A stretch of 64,000 bases of DNA from Sphingobacterium sp. CZ-2 (GTDB lineage: Bacteria > Bacteroidota > Bacteroidia > Sphingobacteriales > Sphingobacteriaceae): assembly GCF_004526235.1 (NCBI RefSeq), contig NZ_CP038159.1, positions 992,001-1,056,000 of the forward strand. The letters are read 5' to 3'. The notes under the pieces are model-generated. The model saw only the letters and a program-made list of their open reading frames with translations. It was not told the DNA's origin and ran no database searches. The position numbers were made by a program, and so were the translations under genes. Below, one piece after another: positions 33,839-43,575 of the stretch. Positions within the stretch are counted from its first letter, which is position 1, and each line of letters begins with the position of its first letter.

Positions 33839-34348
33839 TTAGTTTTCTAATGCTTCTTTAACGTTTTTAGCTTTTCTTTCTGCTTCGTTAGAAAGTTCTT
33901 TTGCTTTATCTGCCGTTCTATCTGCTGCATTTTCGATCGCATCACCGGTTCTTTGTCCAGCTTCTTTAGTTGCATCGATTGCATTATCTACACCTCTTTC
34001 TACTGCTTCAGCAGCATCTCTAGCTGCTTGTTTGGTTTTTTCCCAAGCAGTCTCCGCATCTGCTACTGCTTTTCTAGCAGCTTCTTCTGCTTGTTTATCA
34101 CCACTTTTCACAGCTGCATCTAAATCAGCTTGTGCTTTTTTAAGATTAGCTTCCGCATCAGCAGCTGCTTTATCTGCATCTGCTTTCATGTGAGCAGCGT
34201 GATCTTCAGCTGATTCAATGGAATGATCCAATCTTTCTCCAGCAGTAGTATCACCGTCATGGTTTTTATCCATGGTTGATGTGTTGTTATTACATGCCGA
34301 AAAAGAGATAGCACATGCAACAGCCGCTAATAATCCAAGTTTTTTCAT
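33839..34348 (-). CDS. Alanine-rich, LEA-like helical lipoprotein
   Basis: This is a 169-residue lipoprotein starting at ATG 34348. The signal MKKLGLLAAVACAISFSAC ends in a lipobox cysteine. The mature part is a long amphipathic helix of 11-residue-like repeats rich in Ala, Asp, Glu and Lys (HMKADADKAAADAEANLKKAQADLDAAVKSG...), like YtxH, late-embryogenesis-abundant or Lpp-like proteins. It is probably a stress-induced envelope protein, in keeping with the BON lipoproteins encoded nearby. An upstream in-frame ATG at 34408 would put the signal too far inside. Confidence 0.8.
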   Translation of the reverse strand: MKKLGLLAAVACAISFSACNNNTSTMDKNHDGDTTAGERLDHSIESAEDHAAHMKADADKAAADAEANLKKAQADLDAAVKSGDKQAEEAARKAVADAETAWEKTKQAARDAAEAVERGVDNAIDATKEAGQRTGDAIENAADRTADKAKELSNEAERKAKNVKEALEN

Positions 34349-34421
34349 GTTTGTAAAATTAAATGTTCGTGTGTTTTTGTTTAACATTTTTCTCGGAGGA
34401 TGTTGCAAAATTTATACCAAA

Positions 34422-35309
34422 TTATGCTTTTCGATAAACCGTGCCTTTAGCCGCTTCTAATGTGTTTTTCAATAAGCCGATAATGGTCATTAAACCTACT
34501 CCTCCTGGAACTGGTGTAATCCAAGATGCTTTCTTGGAAACTTCCTCGAAATCAACATCTCCGTACAATTTGAACCCTGATTTTGTTTCTGAAGAGTTTT
34601 CTCTGTTTATTCCCACGTCTATGACTATAGCACCTTCTTTCACCATTTCTGCCGTCACAAAATTCTTGCGACCAATGGCTGCAACAACGATATCCCCTTG
34701 AAGAACTTCTTCTTTCAGGTTCTGTGTTCTACTGTGGGTCAATGTTACTGTACAGTTCCCAGGATTGCTGTTCCTTGCCAATAGAATACTCATCGGAGAG
34801 CCTACAATATTGCTACGGCCAACCACCACGGCTTTCATGCCTGAGGTATTGATCTGATAATGTTCCAACATCAACATGATCCCGTAAGGAGTAGCAGGGA
34901 TAAAACAAGGCAGATTACGCTGCATTCTTCCCAGGTTGATCGGATGGAATCCATCCACATCTTTTTTATAATCTATAGCTTCAGTAACTTTCTCTGGATC
35001 AATATGCTTAGGTAATGGCAATTGAACGATCAATCCATCAATGGAATCATCTTGGTTGATCTCGGCAATCTTTGCCAATAACGCTTCCTCGGTAATGCTG
35101 TCCTCATAATGTAGGTTGGTAGAATCAAAGCCAACCTGCTCGCAATTACGCATTTTACTAGCCACATAAGTTTCACTACCCCCATCGTTTCCGACTAGAA
35201 TAGCAACCAAATGCGGTTTACGACCTAAGGTTTGAGTCAGCTCAGCAGTTTCTCTTTTGATATCTTCTTTAAGTTTTGCAGAAACTTCTTTTCCGTCCAG
35301 TAACTTCAT
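34422..35309 (-). CDS. folD: FolD, bifunctional methylenetetrahydrofolate dehydrogenase/cyclohydrolase
   Basis: This is a 295-residue enzyme that oxidises 5,10-methylene-THF with NADP+ and hydrolyses the product to 10-formyl-THF for purine and formyl-Met synthesis. Visible motifs are SETYVASKMRNCEQVGF (catalytic Lys in YVASK), DGLIVQLPLPKHI, KDVDGFHPINLG, VVGRSNIVGSPM and the C-terminal PGGVGLMTI. The start at 35309 (MKLLDGKEV) matches the family N-terminus; a longer frame to 35342 would overlap lepA. It lies 25 bases downstream of lepA. Confidence 0.97.
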   Translation of the reverse strand: MKLLDGKEVSAKLKEDIKRETAELTQTLGRKPHLVAILVGNDGGSETYVASKMRNCEQVGFDSTNLHYEDSITEEALLAKIAEINQDDSIDGLIVQLPLPKHIDPEKVTEAIDYKKDVDGFHPINLGRMQRNLPCFIPATPYGIMLMLEHYQINTSGMKAVVVGRSNIVGSPMSILLARNSNPGNCTVTLTHSRTQNLKEEVLQGDIVVAAIGRKNFVTAEMVKEGAIVIDVGINRENSSETKSGFKLYGDVDFEEVSKKASWITPVPGGVGLMTIIGLLKNTLEAAKGTVYRKA

Positions 35310-35334
35310 GTTATCTATAAAAGGTTGTTGTAAA

Positions 35335-37125
35335 TTAATCAAGTTTTAATACCGCCATAAATGCAGATTGTGGAATCTCCACATTACCTACCTGACGCAT
35401 ACGTTTCTTACCCTTTTTCTGTTTTTCCAACAATTTACGCTTACGGGAAATATCACCACCATAACATTTGGCAGTTACATCCTTACGTAGGGCAGAAATG
35501 GTTTCGCGGGCAATGATCTTGGCTCCGATGGATGCCTGAATACGGATTTCAAATTGTTGCCTAGGTAATAATTCCTTCAATTTCTCACAGATTTTCTTAC
35601 CAAAATCGTAGGCATTGCTACGGTGAATCAAGGAGGATAGTGCATCTACAGGCTCATCGTTCAAACGAATATCCAATTTAACCAAATCAGATGTTCTATA
35701 ACCGATCTGATGGTAATCGAATGAAGCATAGCCTTTGGAAATGGTTTTCAGTTTATCGTAAAAATCGAAAACAATCTCTCCCATTGGCATCTCAAACACC
35801 AATTCCACACGATCGGAGGTCAAATATGATTGGTTGATGATGGTACCACGTTTTTGGATACAAAGCGACATTACAGGACCAACAAACTCTGCTTTGGTAA
35901 TGATATTCGCTTTGATATAAGGTTCTTCAATGCTATCCAATTTACTTGGATCTGGAAGATCAGAAGGGTTATGAACCACCACTTCTTCGTTGTCCTTTGT
36001 CAAGAAAGCTTTGTAGGATACGTTGGGCACCGTAGTGATCACGGTCATATCGAACTCGCGTTCCAGACGCTCTTGGATGATCTCCATATGGAGCATTCCC
36101 AAGAATCCACAACGGAATCCAAATCCCAATGCCGCAGATGATTCCGGTTCAAACACCAAGGATGCATCATTCAGTTGCAAGCGATGCATCGATTCACGTA
36201 GCTCCTCGTAATCCTCTGTATCCACGGGATATATACCCGCAAATACCATCGGTTTTACCTCTTCGAAACCTTGGATCGCAGATGCACAAGGACGGTCTTT
36301 ATGGGTAATGGTATCTCCTACTTTTACCTCGCGGGCTTCTTTGATCCCCGAAATAATGTAGCCTACATCACCTGTTTTGATAACTTCTTTAGGAACCTGG
36401 TTCAGTTTCAAGGTACCTACTTCATCCGCATAATATTCTTTGCCAGTTGCAACGAACTTTACACGATCGCCTTTACGGATTTCTCCATTTTCTACCTTAA
36501 AGTAGGCCATGATACCACGGAAGGAGTTGAATACCGAGTCAAAGATCAGGGCTTGAAGCGGTCCTTCCGGATCACCAACAGGTGCAGGGATACGCTCAAC
36601 GATAGCATTTAGGATATCAGGAATACCCAATCCAGTCTTTCCTGATGCAGGGATGATATCTTCTCTTTTACCGCCTATAAGATCCACGATCTGATCTTTC
36701 ACTTCCTCTGGCATAGCGCCAGGAAGATCCATTTTATTTAAGATAGGAATGATTTCTAGGTCATGTTCCAATGCTAGGTATAGATTGGAAATGGTTTGGG
36801 CCTGAATCCCTTGTGAAGCATCAACGATTAATAATGCACCTTCGCAGGCCGCGATGGAACGGGAAACTTCATAGGAAAAATCCACGTGTCCAGGTGTATC
36901 GATCAGGTTAAGGATATACTGTTGACCATCTTTTTGGAATTCCATTTGGATAGCATGACTCTTGATCGTAATCCCTCTTTCCCTTTCCAAATCCATATTA
37001 TCCAACAATTGGGCCTGAGCTTCACGTTGGCTGATGGTATTTGTAAACTCTAACAATCTATCGGCCAATGTACTTTTACCGTGGTCAATGTGCGCGATGA
37101 TACAAAAATTGCGTATTTGCTTCAT
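35335..37125 (-). CDS. lepA: LepA (elongation factor 4)
   Basis: This is a 596-residue translational GTPase of normal length. GTPase motifs: [10 protein letters not shown] (G1, 10-19), the ERGITIK switch I region, DTPGH (G3), NKMD (G4). Domains II, III and V-like follow, with the C-terminal LepA-specific domain ([10 protein letters not shown]). It binds ribosomes and promotes back-translocation or initiation under stress. A -7 promoter element lies upstream at 37155, and folD follows 25 bases downstream. Confidence 0.98.
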   Translation of the reverse strand: MKQIRNFCIIAHIDHGKSTLADRLLEFTNTISQREAQAQLLDNMDLERERGITIKSHAIQMEFQKDGQQYILNLIDTPGHVDFSYEVSRSIAACEGALLIVDASQGIQAQTISNLYLALEHDLEIIPILNKMDLPGAMPEEVKDQIVDLIGGKREDIIPASGKTGLGIPDILNAIVERIPAPVGDPEGPLQALIFDSVFNSFRGIMAYFKVENGEIRKGDRVKFVATGKEYYADEVGTLKLNQVPKEVIKTGDVGYIISGIKEAREVKVGDTITHKDRPCASAIQGFEEVKPMVFAGIYPVDTEDYEELRESMHRLQLNDASLVFEPESSAALGFGFRCGFLGMLHMEIIQERLEREFDMTVITTVPNVSYKAFLTKDNEEVVVHNPSDLPDPSKLDSIEEPYIKANIITKAEFVGPVMSLCIQKRGTIINQSYLTSDRVELVFEMPMGEIVFDFYDKLKTISKGYASFDYHQIGYRTSDLVKLDIRLNDEPVDALSSLIHRSNAYDFGKKICEKLKELLPRQQFEIRIQASIGAKIIARETISALRKDVTAKCYGGDISRKRKLLEKQKKGKKRMRQVGNVEIPQSAFMAVLKLD

Positions 37126-37154
37126 ATAGGTGATTATCCCTTCAAATTAATTCG

Positions 37155-37162
37155 CAAATATA
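37155..37162 (-). promoter_or_regulatory. Promoter -7 element of lepA
   Basis: The minus-strand TATATTTG matches TAnnTTTG about 29 bases ahead of the lepA ATG. No clear -33 element is present. Confidence 0.5.
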
Positions 37163-37214
37163 ATTTTTTTAAACGAGGTTTTCCCCTATTTAAGGCTTCT
37201 AATTTCGGAATTAT

Positions 37215-39413
37215 TTAGTTGTCGTTCGGAAAGGTAAGTTGAATAGCAGTCCCTAAACCTATTTCGCTATCTACTTGGACTTTAACATGCAAACGTTCGG
37301 CAATTCTTTTTACGATGGATAGCCCAAGTCCTGTACCCTCAAACTCTGACGCATTGGAAAGTCGCTTAAAACTATCAAAGACATTGCTTAGTTCTTCCTT
37401 TGCCATCCCAATTCCATTGTCAATAATATGATAGCGAACGAATTCATTATCCAGTTCGGAATAAATCTTTATTTTAGGTGAAGCTGTTTTCGCACTGTAT
37501 TTCACTGCATTACCAATCAGGTTCTGGAATAATTGATAGATAATGGTTTTCTCACCATGTAAAGGAAAAAGGTTGCCAAATTCTACTTCTGCATGATCAG
37601 CAGCATATCTCAACTTACTGAAATCAACAATCTGCGGGATGAAATCCTGGGTATATACCGATTCCATTTTATAATCATAGCCTTTGACCTTTGAAAATTC
37701 ATGGATGGTACGCAACATTTCATTAATGATGTTGACTGCTTCTTTGGTATTCTTGAGCATTTTCATTCTCAACACTTCCGACATGTCTGGTTTTTGCATC
37801 ATCATCTGTACTGAAAGGTTGATAGCTGATAATGGATTCTTCAGATCATGGCTTACGGTATTGGCATAATTATCCAATGCCGTATTCAAATTGAGCACTT
37901 CGAGGTTCAGCTTTTGGATCTCTTCGGCTAGCATCCGGAAACTCACCAGTACAATCTCGCGCAACCTTTTGAAAAAGAAAAACTCCATATCCGTCCATTT
38001 CTCGGAGGCATGATAGGTGGTTTGATGCCAAACATCCAAATAAGGATGATCTTCATGCACAAATTGCACATTAGGTTTCCCTTCCGCAATAAGTTCTTCC
38101 GGTTTTTCCACCCATTTCCTTTTTTGGATTTTTTCCTTCCGGAAGAACAAAAAGGCTAAAGATTCCTTTTCATCCACACAGATAGCCGAAATACCAGCAA
38201 AGCGCTCGGTTTCCAAGCCTAGTTTCTTGCCGTATTTAAATACAAATTCTTCATCCGTAAAATAACTTCCTTTTTCTACTTTACGAATCTGATCAACAAT
38301 GGCATCTACTTTACGCTTCCCAATGGAGATATTGTAGGTATGTAATTCATCCTTGCTCAGGATGGCCATGGCATCCGCCTTCGCAAAATAACATAAACGA
38401 TCACCTAAATCGTTGAGTACTTTGTATAGATCATTCTGAACTAATAATTTTTCTTTTAGCAGAAGTTCAAAATCCCTTATTTCCTCGTAAAACTTACGGT
38501 CTTTGAGATCCTGGTTTTCAACATACTGATTCACAGCCATCTGCACAAAATACACCAAGGCTTCTCTTTTAAGCAGGTTTACTTTTTTAGCATCCTTACT
38601 TTGACAGAAAACATATCCCCATAATTCACCATCTACAATAATGGACACACTGAGGTTCGAGTTCACCCCATCCTTCAGCATATAGGCAGCATGTATGGGC
38701 GAGACCATTCGGACACTGGTTTGGGAAAGATTAGGATGATCCACTCCATTGGAGATGATCTTGATGGTTGGTCCATTGATCTGCGCCGTATAACGACTAT
38801 AATTGACCACATGAATGTTCCTTGCCAACCGAAATACATCGGTGTAAGGATAATAACACCCTAGAATACCTTCTAAGTCAGGATGTTTAATATTTTCAGC
38901 TATTATAAGTCCATTATTGTCCTTATCATAGGCAAAAACACGAATTCGATCGAAGCCACTTATTTTCGAAATATACGCTGAAGTAACCTCCCAGATCCGA
39001 TCCTTGTTTTTTACTAATAGGTTGTTAAACACCTCAATCTTAGGAAAGAAAACATTTTGATCAATAGCCTTCTTTTCAAACTCCAGATAGATATATTTAC
39101 TTGTACCATAAACATTTAGGTAGCAACCGAAAGGCCCTACCTCTACTTCCATCCAAACACGCTCGTCTGAATCTTCGAAGACCTCATCAATCCCCTTCTT
39201 TAAATTCTCTTGGTAGTTTGGGAAATAAGTAGCAATAAATTTCCAGATATTAGAACCGATGTAATGGTTCACTGGGTTGGTCAACCAATCGGAACAATTC
39301 TCGCTCAGGGCAACCAAAGAATAGTCATGGTTTATAATCAATAGAAAACCATGTTCTTGAATACCCTCGCTAAGGTACAATTGATCATCTTCTACAATCT
39401 CCTGATTATTCAT
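37215..39413 (-). CDS. Phytochrome-like sensor histidine kinase with lost chromophore ligands
   Basis: This is a 732-residue protein. Domains: PAS (about 15-115; the IQEHGFLL motif at 18-25), GAF (about 130-300), PHY (about 310-505), then HisKA (SHDLKNPLSA with H522 as phospho-acceptor) and HATPase_c (NLIGNAVKY, DNGIGM, GTGLGLSIVKR). Bacteriophytochromes bind biliverdin by a Cys a few residues before IQxHG; here residues 1-39 contain no Cys. The usual PASDIP motif reads YPYTDV, and the pyrrole-contacting His of WGxxxCHH is replaced (WGYVFCQS, 265-272); H241 of SPIH is kept. It may therefore sense something other than red light. No response regulator is adjacent. Confidence 0.88.
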   Translation of the reverse strand: MNNQEIVEDDQLYLSEGIQEHGFLLIINHDYSLVALSENCSDWLTNPVNHYIGSNIWKFIATYFPNYQENLKKGIDEVFEDSDERVWMEVEVGPFGCYLNVYGTSKYIYLEFEKKAIDQNVFFPKIEVFNNLLVKNKDRIWEVTSAYISKISGFDRIRVFAYDKDNNGLIIAENIKHPDLEGILGCYYPYTDVFRLARNIHVVNYSRYTAQINGPTIKIISNGVDHPNLSQTSVRMVSPIHAAYMLKDGVNSNLSVSIIVDGELWGYVFCQSKDAKKVNLLKREALVYFVQMAVNQYVENQDLKDRKFYEEIRDFELLLKEKLLVQNDLYKVLNDLGDRLCYFAKADAMAILSKDELHTYNISIGKRKVDAIVDQIRKVEKGSYFTDEEFVFKYGKKLGLETERFAGISAICVDEKESLAFLFFRKEKIQKRKWVEKPEELIAEGKPNVQFVHEDHPYLDVWHQTTYHASEKWTDMEFFFFKRLREIVLVSFRMLAEEIQKLNLEVLNLNTALDNYANTVSHDLKNPLSAINLSVQMMMQKPDMSEVLRMKMLKNTKEAVNIINEMLRTIHEFSKVKGYDYKMESVYTQDFIPQIVDFSKLRYAADHAEVEFGNLFPLHGEKTIIYQLFQNLIGNAVKYSAKTASPKIKIYSELDNEFVRYHIIDNGIGMAKEELSNVFDSFKRLSNASEFEGTGLGLSIVKRIAERLHVKVQVDSEIGLGTAIQLTFPNDN

Positions 39414-39584
39414 TAATTAATAGTTAGTTATGGTAGTTATTTTGATTTTACATCCCCCAACATCAAAATAATGGGTTAAAATTATAAAAAAAGGTTTGAA
39501 CATCTTTAATTTTTTAATGAATTACGGAAAATTTAGATTGACTATCAATAAATAAATTGGACTTTTGGATGGTTTTATAGGCAT

Positions 39585-39617
39585 AAAAAAGGGCTTCCTA
39601 ATAGATAGAAAGCCTTT
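39585..39617 (-). terminator. Terminator of fabV
   Basis: An imperfect hairpin AAAGGGCTT/AAGCCTTT (one bulged base) lies just downstream of the fabV stop. It is followed on the minus strand by TTTTTT. Confidence 0.65.
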
Positions 39618-39645
39618 CTTATAAGTTTATTCCTAAAAAGAAATA

Positions 39646-40842
39646 TTAGCCGATACTTGGTACTGGAACGACTTCGTTTGTATCTTTTTCATAATCGATC
39701 TCATCAAAATTGAAACCGAACAATTGGAAGAAATCATTTCTGTAACCCTGAATATCAGAAATCTCTTCCAGATTTTCAGTAGTAGCTTTTTTCCATAATT
39801 CAGCAACTTCCTGTTGCACATCTTCACGCATTTCCAGGTCATCCACTCGGATTCTTCCTTTTTCGTCCAACTGAAGATCCGAATTGTTGTAAAGTCTTTC
39901 CGCGAACAAACGTTGCATCTGCTCGATCGTTCCTTCATGTATCCCTTTTTCCTTCATTACTTTGTACAACAAAGAAATGTATAATGGAACCACAGGAATA
40001 GCAGAACTTGATTGGGTTACCAAAGCTTTGTTCACTGAAACATAAGAAACCCCATTAATATCTGCTAACAACGCATTGATAGCTGGAACAGTTGCTTCTA
40101 AATTATCTTTAGCACGACCGATCGTACCGTTTCTATAGATTGGATAGGTCAATTCTGGGCCGATGTAAGAATATGCAACGGTTTTTACACCTTCTGCCAA
40201 TACTCCTGCAGCCTTCAGATCTTCTATCCAGAATTTCCAATCTTCGCCACCCATTACGGCTACGGTATTATTGATATCATCCTCCAGTTCCACCGGATTG
40301 ATGGTGATATCAGAAACAACACCAGTATGGAAATCTACCGTTTTATCGGTAAATGGTTTTTCAATAGGTTTTAATACAGAGGCATGTTGCACGCCTGTTT
40401 TCGGATGCGTACGACGAGGTGAAGCCAATGAATAGACGACTAGATCCACTTGTCCAAGATCTTTCTTGATCAATTCAATGGTCTGTTGCTTGATTTCATC
40501 AGAGAAAGCATCGCCATTGATACTTTTGGCGTAAAGGCCTGCCGCTTGGGCTTCTTTTTCAAAAGCAGCGGTATTGTACCAACCTGCAGTACCTAATTTT
40601 CCTTCGGTAGCTGGTTTTTCAAAAAACACGCCAATAGTAGCTGCATCAGATCCGAACGCAGCAGAAATACGAGAAGCAATACCAAAACCGGTTGAAGCAC
40701 CGATTACCAATACCTTTTTAGGGCCGTCAGCAATCTTTCCTTTTGATTTCACGTATTCGATTTGGTTTTTGATGTGTTGTGCTGCTCCATCTGGATGTGC
40801 AGTTAAACAAATAAAACCTCTAGTTCTTGGTTGTATAATCAT
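39646..40842 (-). CDS. fabV: FabV, trans-2-enoyl-ACP/CoA reductase
   Basis: This is a 398-residue NAD(P)H-dependent enoyl reductase that completes fatty-acid elongation. Motifs: KKVLVIGASTGFGIASRI (nucleotide-binding), YSLASPRRTHP, and the Y-x8-K active site YRNGTIGRAK. The C-terminal GFNFDEIDYEKDTN is typical of FabV. FabV is an alternative to FabI and often gives low triclosan sensitivity (family knowledge). A candidate -7 element TATTTTTG lies at 40873-40880. Confidence 0.97.
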   Translation of the reverse strand: MIIQPRTRGFICLTAHPDGAAQHIKNQIEYVKSKGKIADGPKKVLVIGASTGFGIASRISAAFGSDAATIGVFFEKPATEGKLGTAGWYNTAAFEKEAQAAGLYAKSINGDAFSDEIKQQTIELIKKDLGQVDLVVYSLASPRRTHPKTGVQHASVLKPIEKPFTDKTVDFHTGVVSDITINPVELEDDINNTVAVMGGEDWKFWIEDLKAAGVLAEGVKTVAYSYIGPELTYPIYRNGTIGRAKDNLEATVPAINALLADINGVSYVSVNKALVTQSSSAIPVVPLYISLLYKVMKEKGIHEGTIEQMQRLFAERLYNNSDLQLDEKGRIRVDDLEMREDVQQEVAELWKKATTENLEEISDIQGYRNDFFQLFGFNFDEIDYEKDTNEVVPVPSIG

Positions 40843-40889
40843 CCTTAATTAAATTTCATTGAATAATCTTGACAAAAATAGTCAATTTT

Positions 40890-42035
40890 TTATCTTTTAA
40901 TATAGTTCTTGTATAATAGATTGATAACTTCCTTGGAAAATTTGAGGGTCTGTCCATCCTCTACCAAGTTCGGTACACAGCCATTGGTAATGACGATAAA
41001 CCCAAATTTCTTTTTGGGTTCAAAGAACATATTGCTATAAAGTCCATAGGCAGAGCCGGTATGCCCTATTAAATGTTCTCCAGTAATAAGATCATTGGTT
41101 TCCAATAAGGCTAATCCATAATGCTCTTTAGCAGACAAGCCTTTCTGCATTCTTTTTGAACTTTTCGCCTTGAGGATTCTTACTTTTCCCAACTTCCCAT
41201 AGTTCATGTGCATCATCATATAGGTAGACAGGTCCTTGGCGGAGATCTTAAGCCCCCCGGTTGGAGAGAATACAGGGGTGCTCACACCCATCGTATAATT
41301 CCTGATTTCTTCTGATCGCGGATTGTAGGCAGAAGGTTGCTCTTTAAAAACCCCAGTGGTTTTTACATATAGCTTAGCAAACCTGCTTTGGTCCAAAGAA
41401 TCCACACAGTATCCTGCCTGTAATTGCAAGGGAGCTAATACTTGCTGTTCGATGTAGTTATCAAAACGGATATTGCTGATCCTTTCAAGAACTGCCCCTA
41501 CCATATTGAAATTAAGGTTACAATATTCATAGCCTGTGCCTGGTTCGTAATTATTATAGGATTTAGCCCAATTGGGGTTTTTCGTAGAATCCAGGACATC
41601 AAAAGTGAAATATCCATTGCTATCGTTCAGGCTAGAACGATGCGATAGCACCATTTCTAATGTTATTTTGGTATTCGGGAATTTAGGATTTCGCACGTTG
41701 AATCCGACCAGATCACTGAAATCATCATCTAGACTGATTTTTCCCTGCTCCACCAATTGCATAATTGCAGTAGAACTGAAAGATTTGGAGATCGACGCGA
41801 TCCGAAACAGATCTTGCGTACTCAATGCGGTTTTCTTTTCTAGGTCCTTGTAGCCATAGGCCTTTTCGAATACGGGTTTTCCATTCTTTACCACCACTAT
41901 AGCTAGACCAACAGCCTCATGCTTCTGTATAATCTGTTGCAGATCTTCCTCAAACGTAGGGCTTTGTGCATAGCTTGATCCAATCATGGTAAAAACCATG
42001 AAAATCAATAAGGTATAGGTTTTAAGGATATTCAT
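40890..42035 (-). CDS. Secreted serine beta-lactamase-fold hydrolase
   Basis: This is a 381-residue exported protein (signal MNILKTYTLLIFMVFTMIGSSYAQ). It has the serine hydrolase triad of class C beta-lactamases and penicillin-binding proteins: S-I-S-K in FRIASISKSFSS, Y-C-N in YEYCNLNFNM and H-T-G in IGHTGSAYG. It resembles the S12/AmpC-like peptidases and esterases. The substrate could be D-amino acid peptides, an ester or a beta-lactam; sequence alone does not decide. It is the last of three minus-strand genes with SatD and DUF3307 upstream, but separated by 24 bases. Confidence 0.88.
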   Translation of the reverse strand: MNILKTYTLLIFMVFTMIGSSYAQSPTFEEDLQQIIQKHEAVGLAIVVVKNGKPVFEKAYGYKDLEKKTALSTQDLFRIASISKSFSSTAIMQLVEQGKISLDDDFSDLVGFNVRNPKFPNTKITLEMVLSHRSSLNDSNGYFTFDVLDSTKNPNWAKSYNNYEPGTGYEYCNLNFNMVGAVLERISNIRFDNYIEQQVLAPLQLQAGYCVDSLDQSRFAKLYVKTTGVFKEQPSAYNPRSEEIRNYTMGVSTPVFSPTGGLKISAKDLSTYMMMHMNYGKLGKVRILKAKSSKRMQKGLSAKEHYGLALLETNDLITGEHLIGHTGSAYGLYSNMFFEPKKKFGFIVITNGCVPNLVEDGQTLKFSKEVINLLYKNYIKR

Positions 42036-42059
42036 TTTTATATAGGTTTATGTTTGTTT

Positions 42060-42788
42060 TTATATTAAAATCAGTGCTTGTTTTAAGCCTAAGGCAATCA
42101 AGGTCCCTAACACAAAACTCAACAGTGTGCCAATCAGTACATATTCGGTGAATTTGGTATCTTTTGCATTGCTGAGGTCGCCAAATCGGAATATGGATTT
42201 GGCAGCCAAAAGAAAGCCGATGCCCTCCATGAAATCCAACAGAACGAAACATAAGATCATGACCCTTTCCAAAACCCCGATCAATTTTCCAGCCTCAAAT
42301 AGGGTTTCCTTCCGTTTATTGTTGAACTCTACCTCTTGGTTCCATTTACTGATGTATACCCGAATAATGATCGGCACCACAAACAGCTGCATCATGATGG
42401 CTATGAGGTACAAAAGGATGGTATACGGATCTATTTGTCCGATGAGCGCGTTCCATTTCTCAGGATTATTGAAGAAAAACACGACAAGGATACTCCCGAT
42501 ATGCAGTAGCTGATCGATGATAAAGGCCAAGACCCCATGCTTAGGGAATTTTATCTCAAAACCGATCTTAGCACTATCAATGGCCAAATGTGCTGCTGTT
42601 AAAAAAAGGATGTTCTGCCAATTCCCGGTCAAATCCCAGGAGAAAAACAAGAATAATAATCCTGCATGAACAGCGATATGATAAAATAGGTATTGAATCT
42701 TAGCCGTTCTTTTTTCCACCCAAGACCTAGGTTGCAAAACAAAATCCCCAAGGATATGGGCCAGAAACATCAATAATAAACTAAGCAT
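42060..42788 (-). CDS. DUF3307 membrane protein
   Basis: This is a 242-residue integral membrane protein with about six transmembrane helices. The DUF3307 signature is in residues 1-115: LMFLAHILGDFVLQPRSWVEKR, YHIAVHAGL and HLAIDSAKI. The C-terminal part adds further helices. It overlaps the SatD-like gene by 8 bases. SatD and DUF3307 genes are often adjacent in bacteria; their joint function is not well defined. Confidence 0.88.
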   Translation of the reverse strand: MLSLLLMFLAHILGDFVLQPRSWVEKRTAKIQYLFYHIAVHAGLLFLFFSWDLTGNWQNILFLTAAHLAIDSAKIGFEIKFPKHGVLAFIIDQLLHIGSILVVFFFNNPEKWNALIGQIDPYTILLYLIAIMMQLFVVPIIIRVYISKWNQEVEFNNKRKETLFEAGKLIGVLERVMILCFVLLDFMEGIGFLLAAKSIFRFGDLSNAKDTKFTEYVLIGTLLSFVLGTLIALGLKQALILI

Positions 42789-43383
42789 GTTTTCTTAATT
42801 CTTGTGTACAATATCGTATGACCTGTTGAATTTTCGCATAATTCGCCTTCCTGAGCTCTAAGCTCAATTGGCTCTGGTGCTTCCGACCTATTATTTCCAA
42901 TAATTCCTGTTGGGTAGCCTCGGGGTTTTCCAATGCCGCTTTGACCGACTCCGCCATATTCACCGTCCATTGTTCGGCAATCAGACAGGCTAAGCTGGTT
43001 GTCAGGTTCAAGAAGGCATCCAAATCCTCGTTTTCGGATTTGAACAGGATACTTTCTTTCCCCAGATGATCAAATGCTTCGCCCGAATACACGAAGGCCG
43101 TGCCGGAAGCTTTTTTGATGTCGGGGTCTATATAGCTGATCTCTCCAATCCCTATCCCTAACCGAACATCCATATTTTCAAAACTTCTTAATGAAGCTTT
43201 CAAATGAAAAATAGTGGTAAACAACTGCTCTACGTCTACCTCAGCCTGGAAACTATCTCCCCGGAACACATCAAAACGCTGCGCATGGAGTCGAAGACTA
43301 TGTTCTAATTCGGGCATCCACAATCCGATATCCTGGGATCTTGAATGCACTACATCTCCTGTTATGATGATTCGTTGGTTCAT
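42781..43383 (-). CDS. SatD-family protein
   Basis: This 200-residue soluble protein starts MNQRIIITGDVVHSR, the SatD-family opening. It shares further segments (DVFRGDSFQAEVD, VRLGIGIGEI, SGEAFDHLG) and ends in a helical DNA-binding-like region (SQLSLELRKANYAKIQQVIRYC). SatD-family proteins carry a C-terminal HTH-like part in several genomes. It overlaps the DUF3307 gene by 8 bases and is divergent from PPK2 across a motif array that it may recognise. Confidence 0.8.
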   Translation of the reverse strand: MNQRIIITGDVVHSRSQDIGLWMPELEHSLRLHAQRFDVFRGDSFQAEVDVEQLFTTIFHLKASLRSFENMDVRLGIGIGEISYIDPDIKKASGTAFVYSGEAFDHLGKESILFKSENEDLDAFLNLTTSLACLIAEQWTVNMAESVKAALENPEATQQELLEIIGRKHQSQLSLELRKANYAKIQQVIRYCTQELRKHA

Positions 43384-43453
43384 AATGATTGAATTTACTG
43401 TTTTATTTCCTAAATTTCCTTTATAATTTCTTTAGAATTATTTTCATCAAAAA

Positions 43454-43560
43454 TATAACCGAAAACGATTATAAATCAGTTTATAACCAAATATAGTTAT
43501 ATTAGAATTTATAATCAAAATTAATTATAATTAAGAATATAATCAAATAACGTTATAATC
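43454..43560. promoter_or_regulatory. Array of TTATAATC-like motifs between SatD and PPK2 genes
   Basis: The 192-base divergent gap contains at least seven near-copies of a motif TATAA(T/C)C: TATAACC 43454-43460, ATTATAAATC 43468-43477, TTATAACC 43481-43488, GTTAT 43496-43500, TTTATAATC 43508-43516, ATTATAATT (about 43524), ATATAATC 43537-43544 and GTTATAATC 43552-43560. The spacing is roughly 11-16 bases. The regular spacing and shared core look like a cooperative operator. It could equally be chance in AT-rich DNA. Confidence 0.5.
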
Positions 43561-43575
43561 AGATAAAAAAGCAAT

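Noticed and set aside
43454-43560. Replication origin (iteron-like or DnaA-box array)
   Set aside because: The motifs are TTATAATC, not the DnaA box TTATCCACA, and no origin-type genes (dnaA, dnaN) are nearby.
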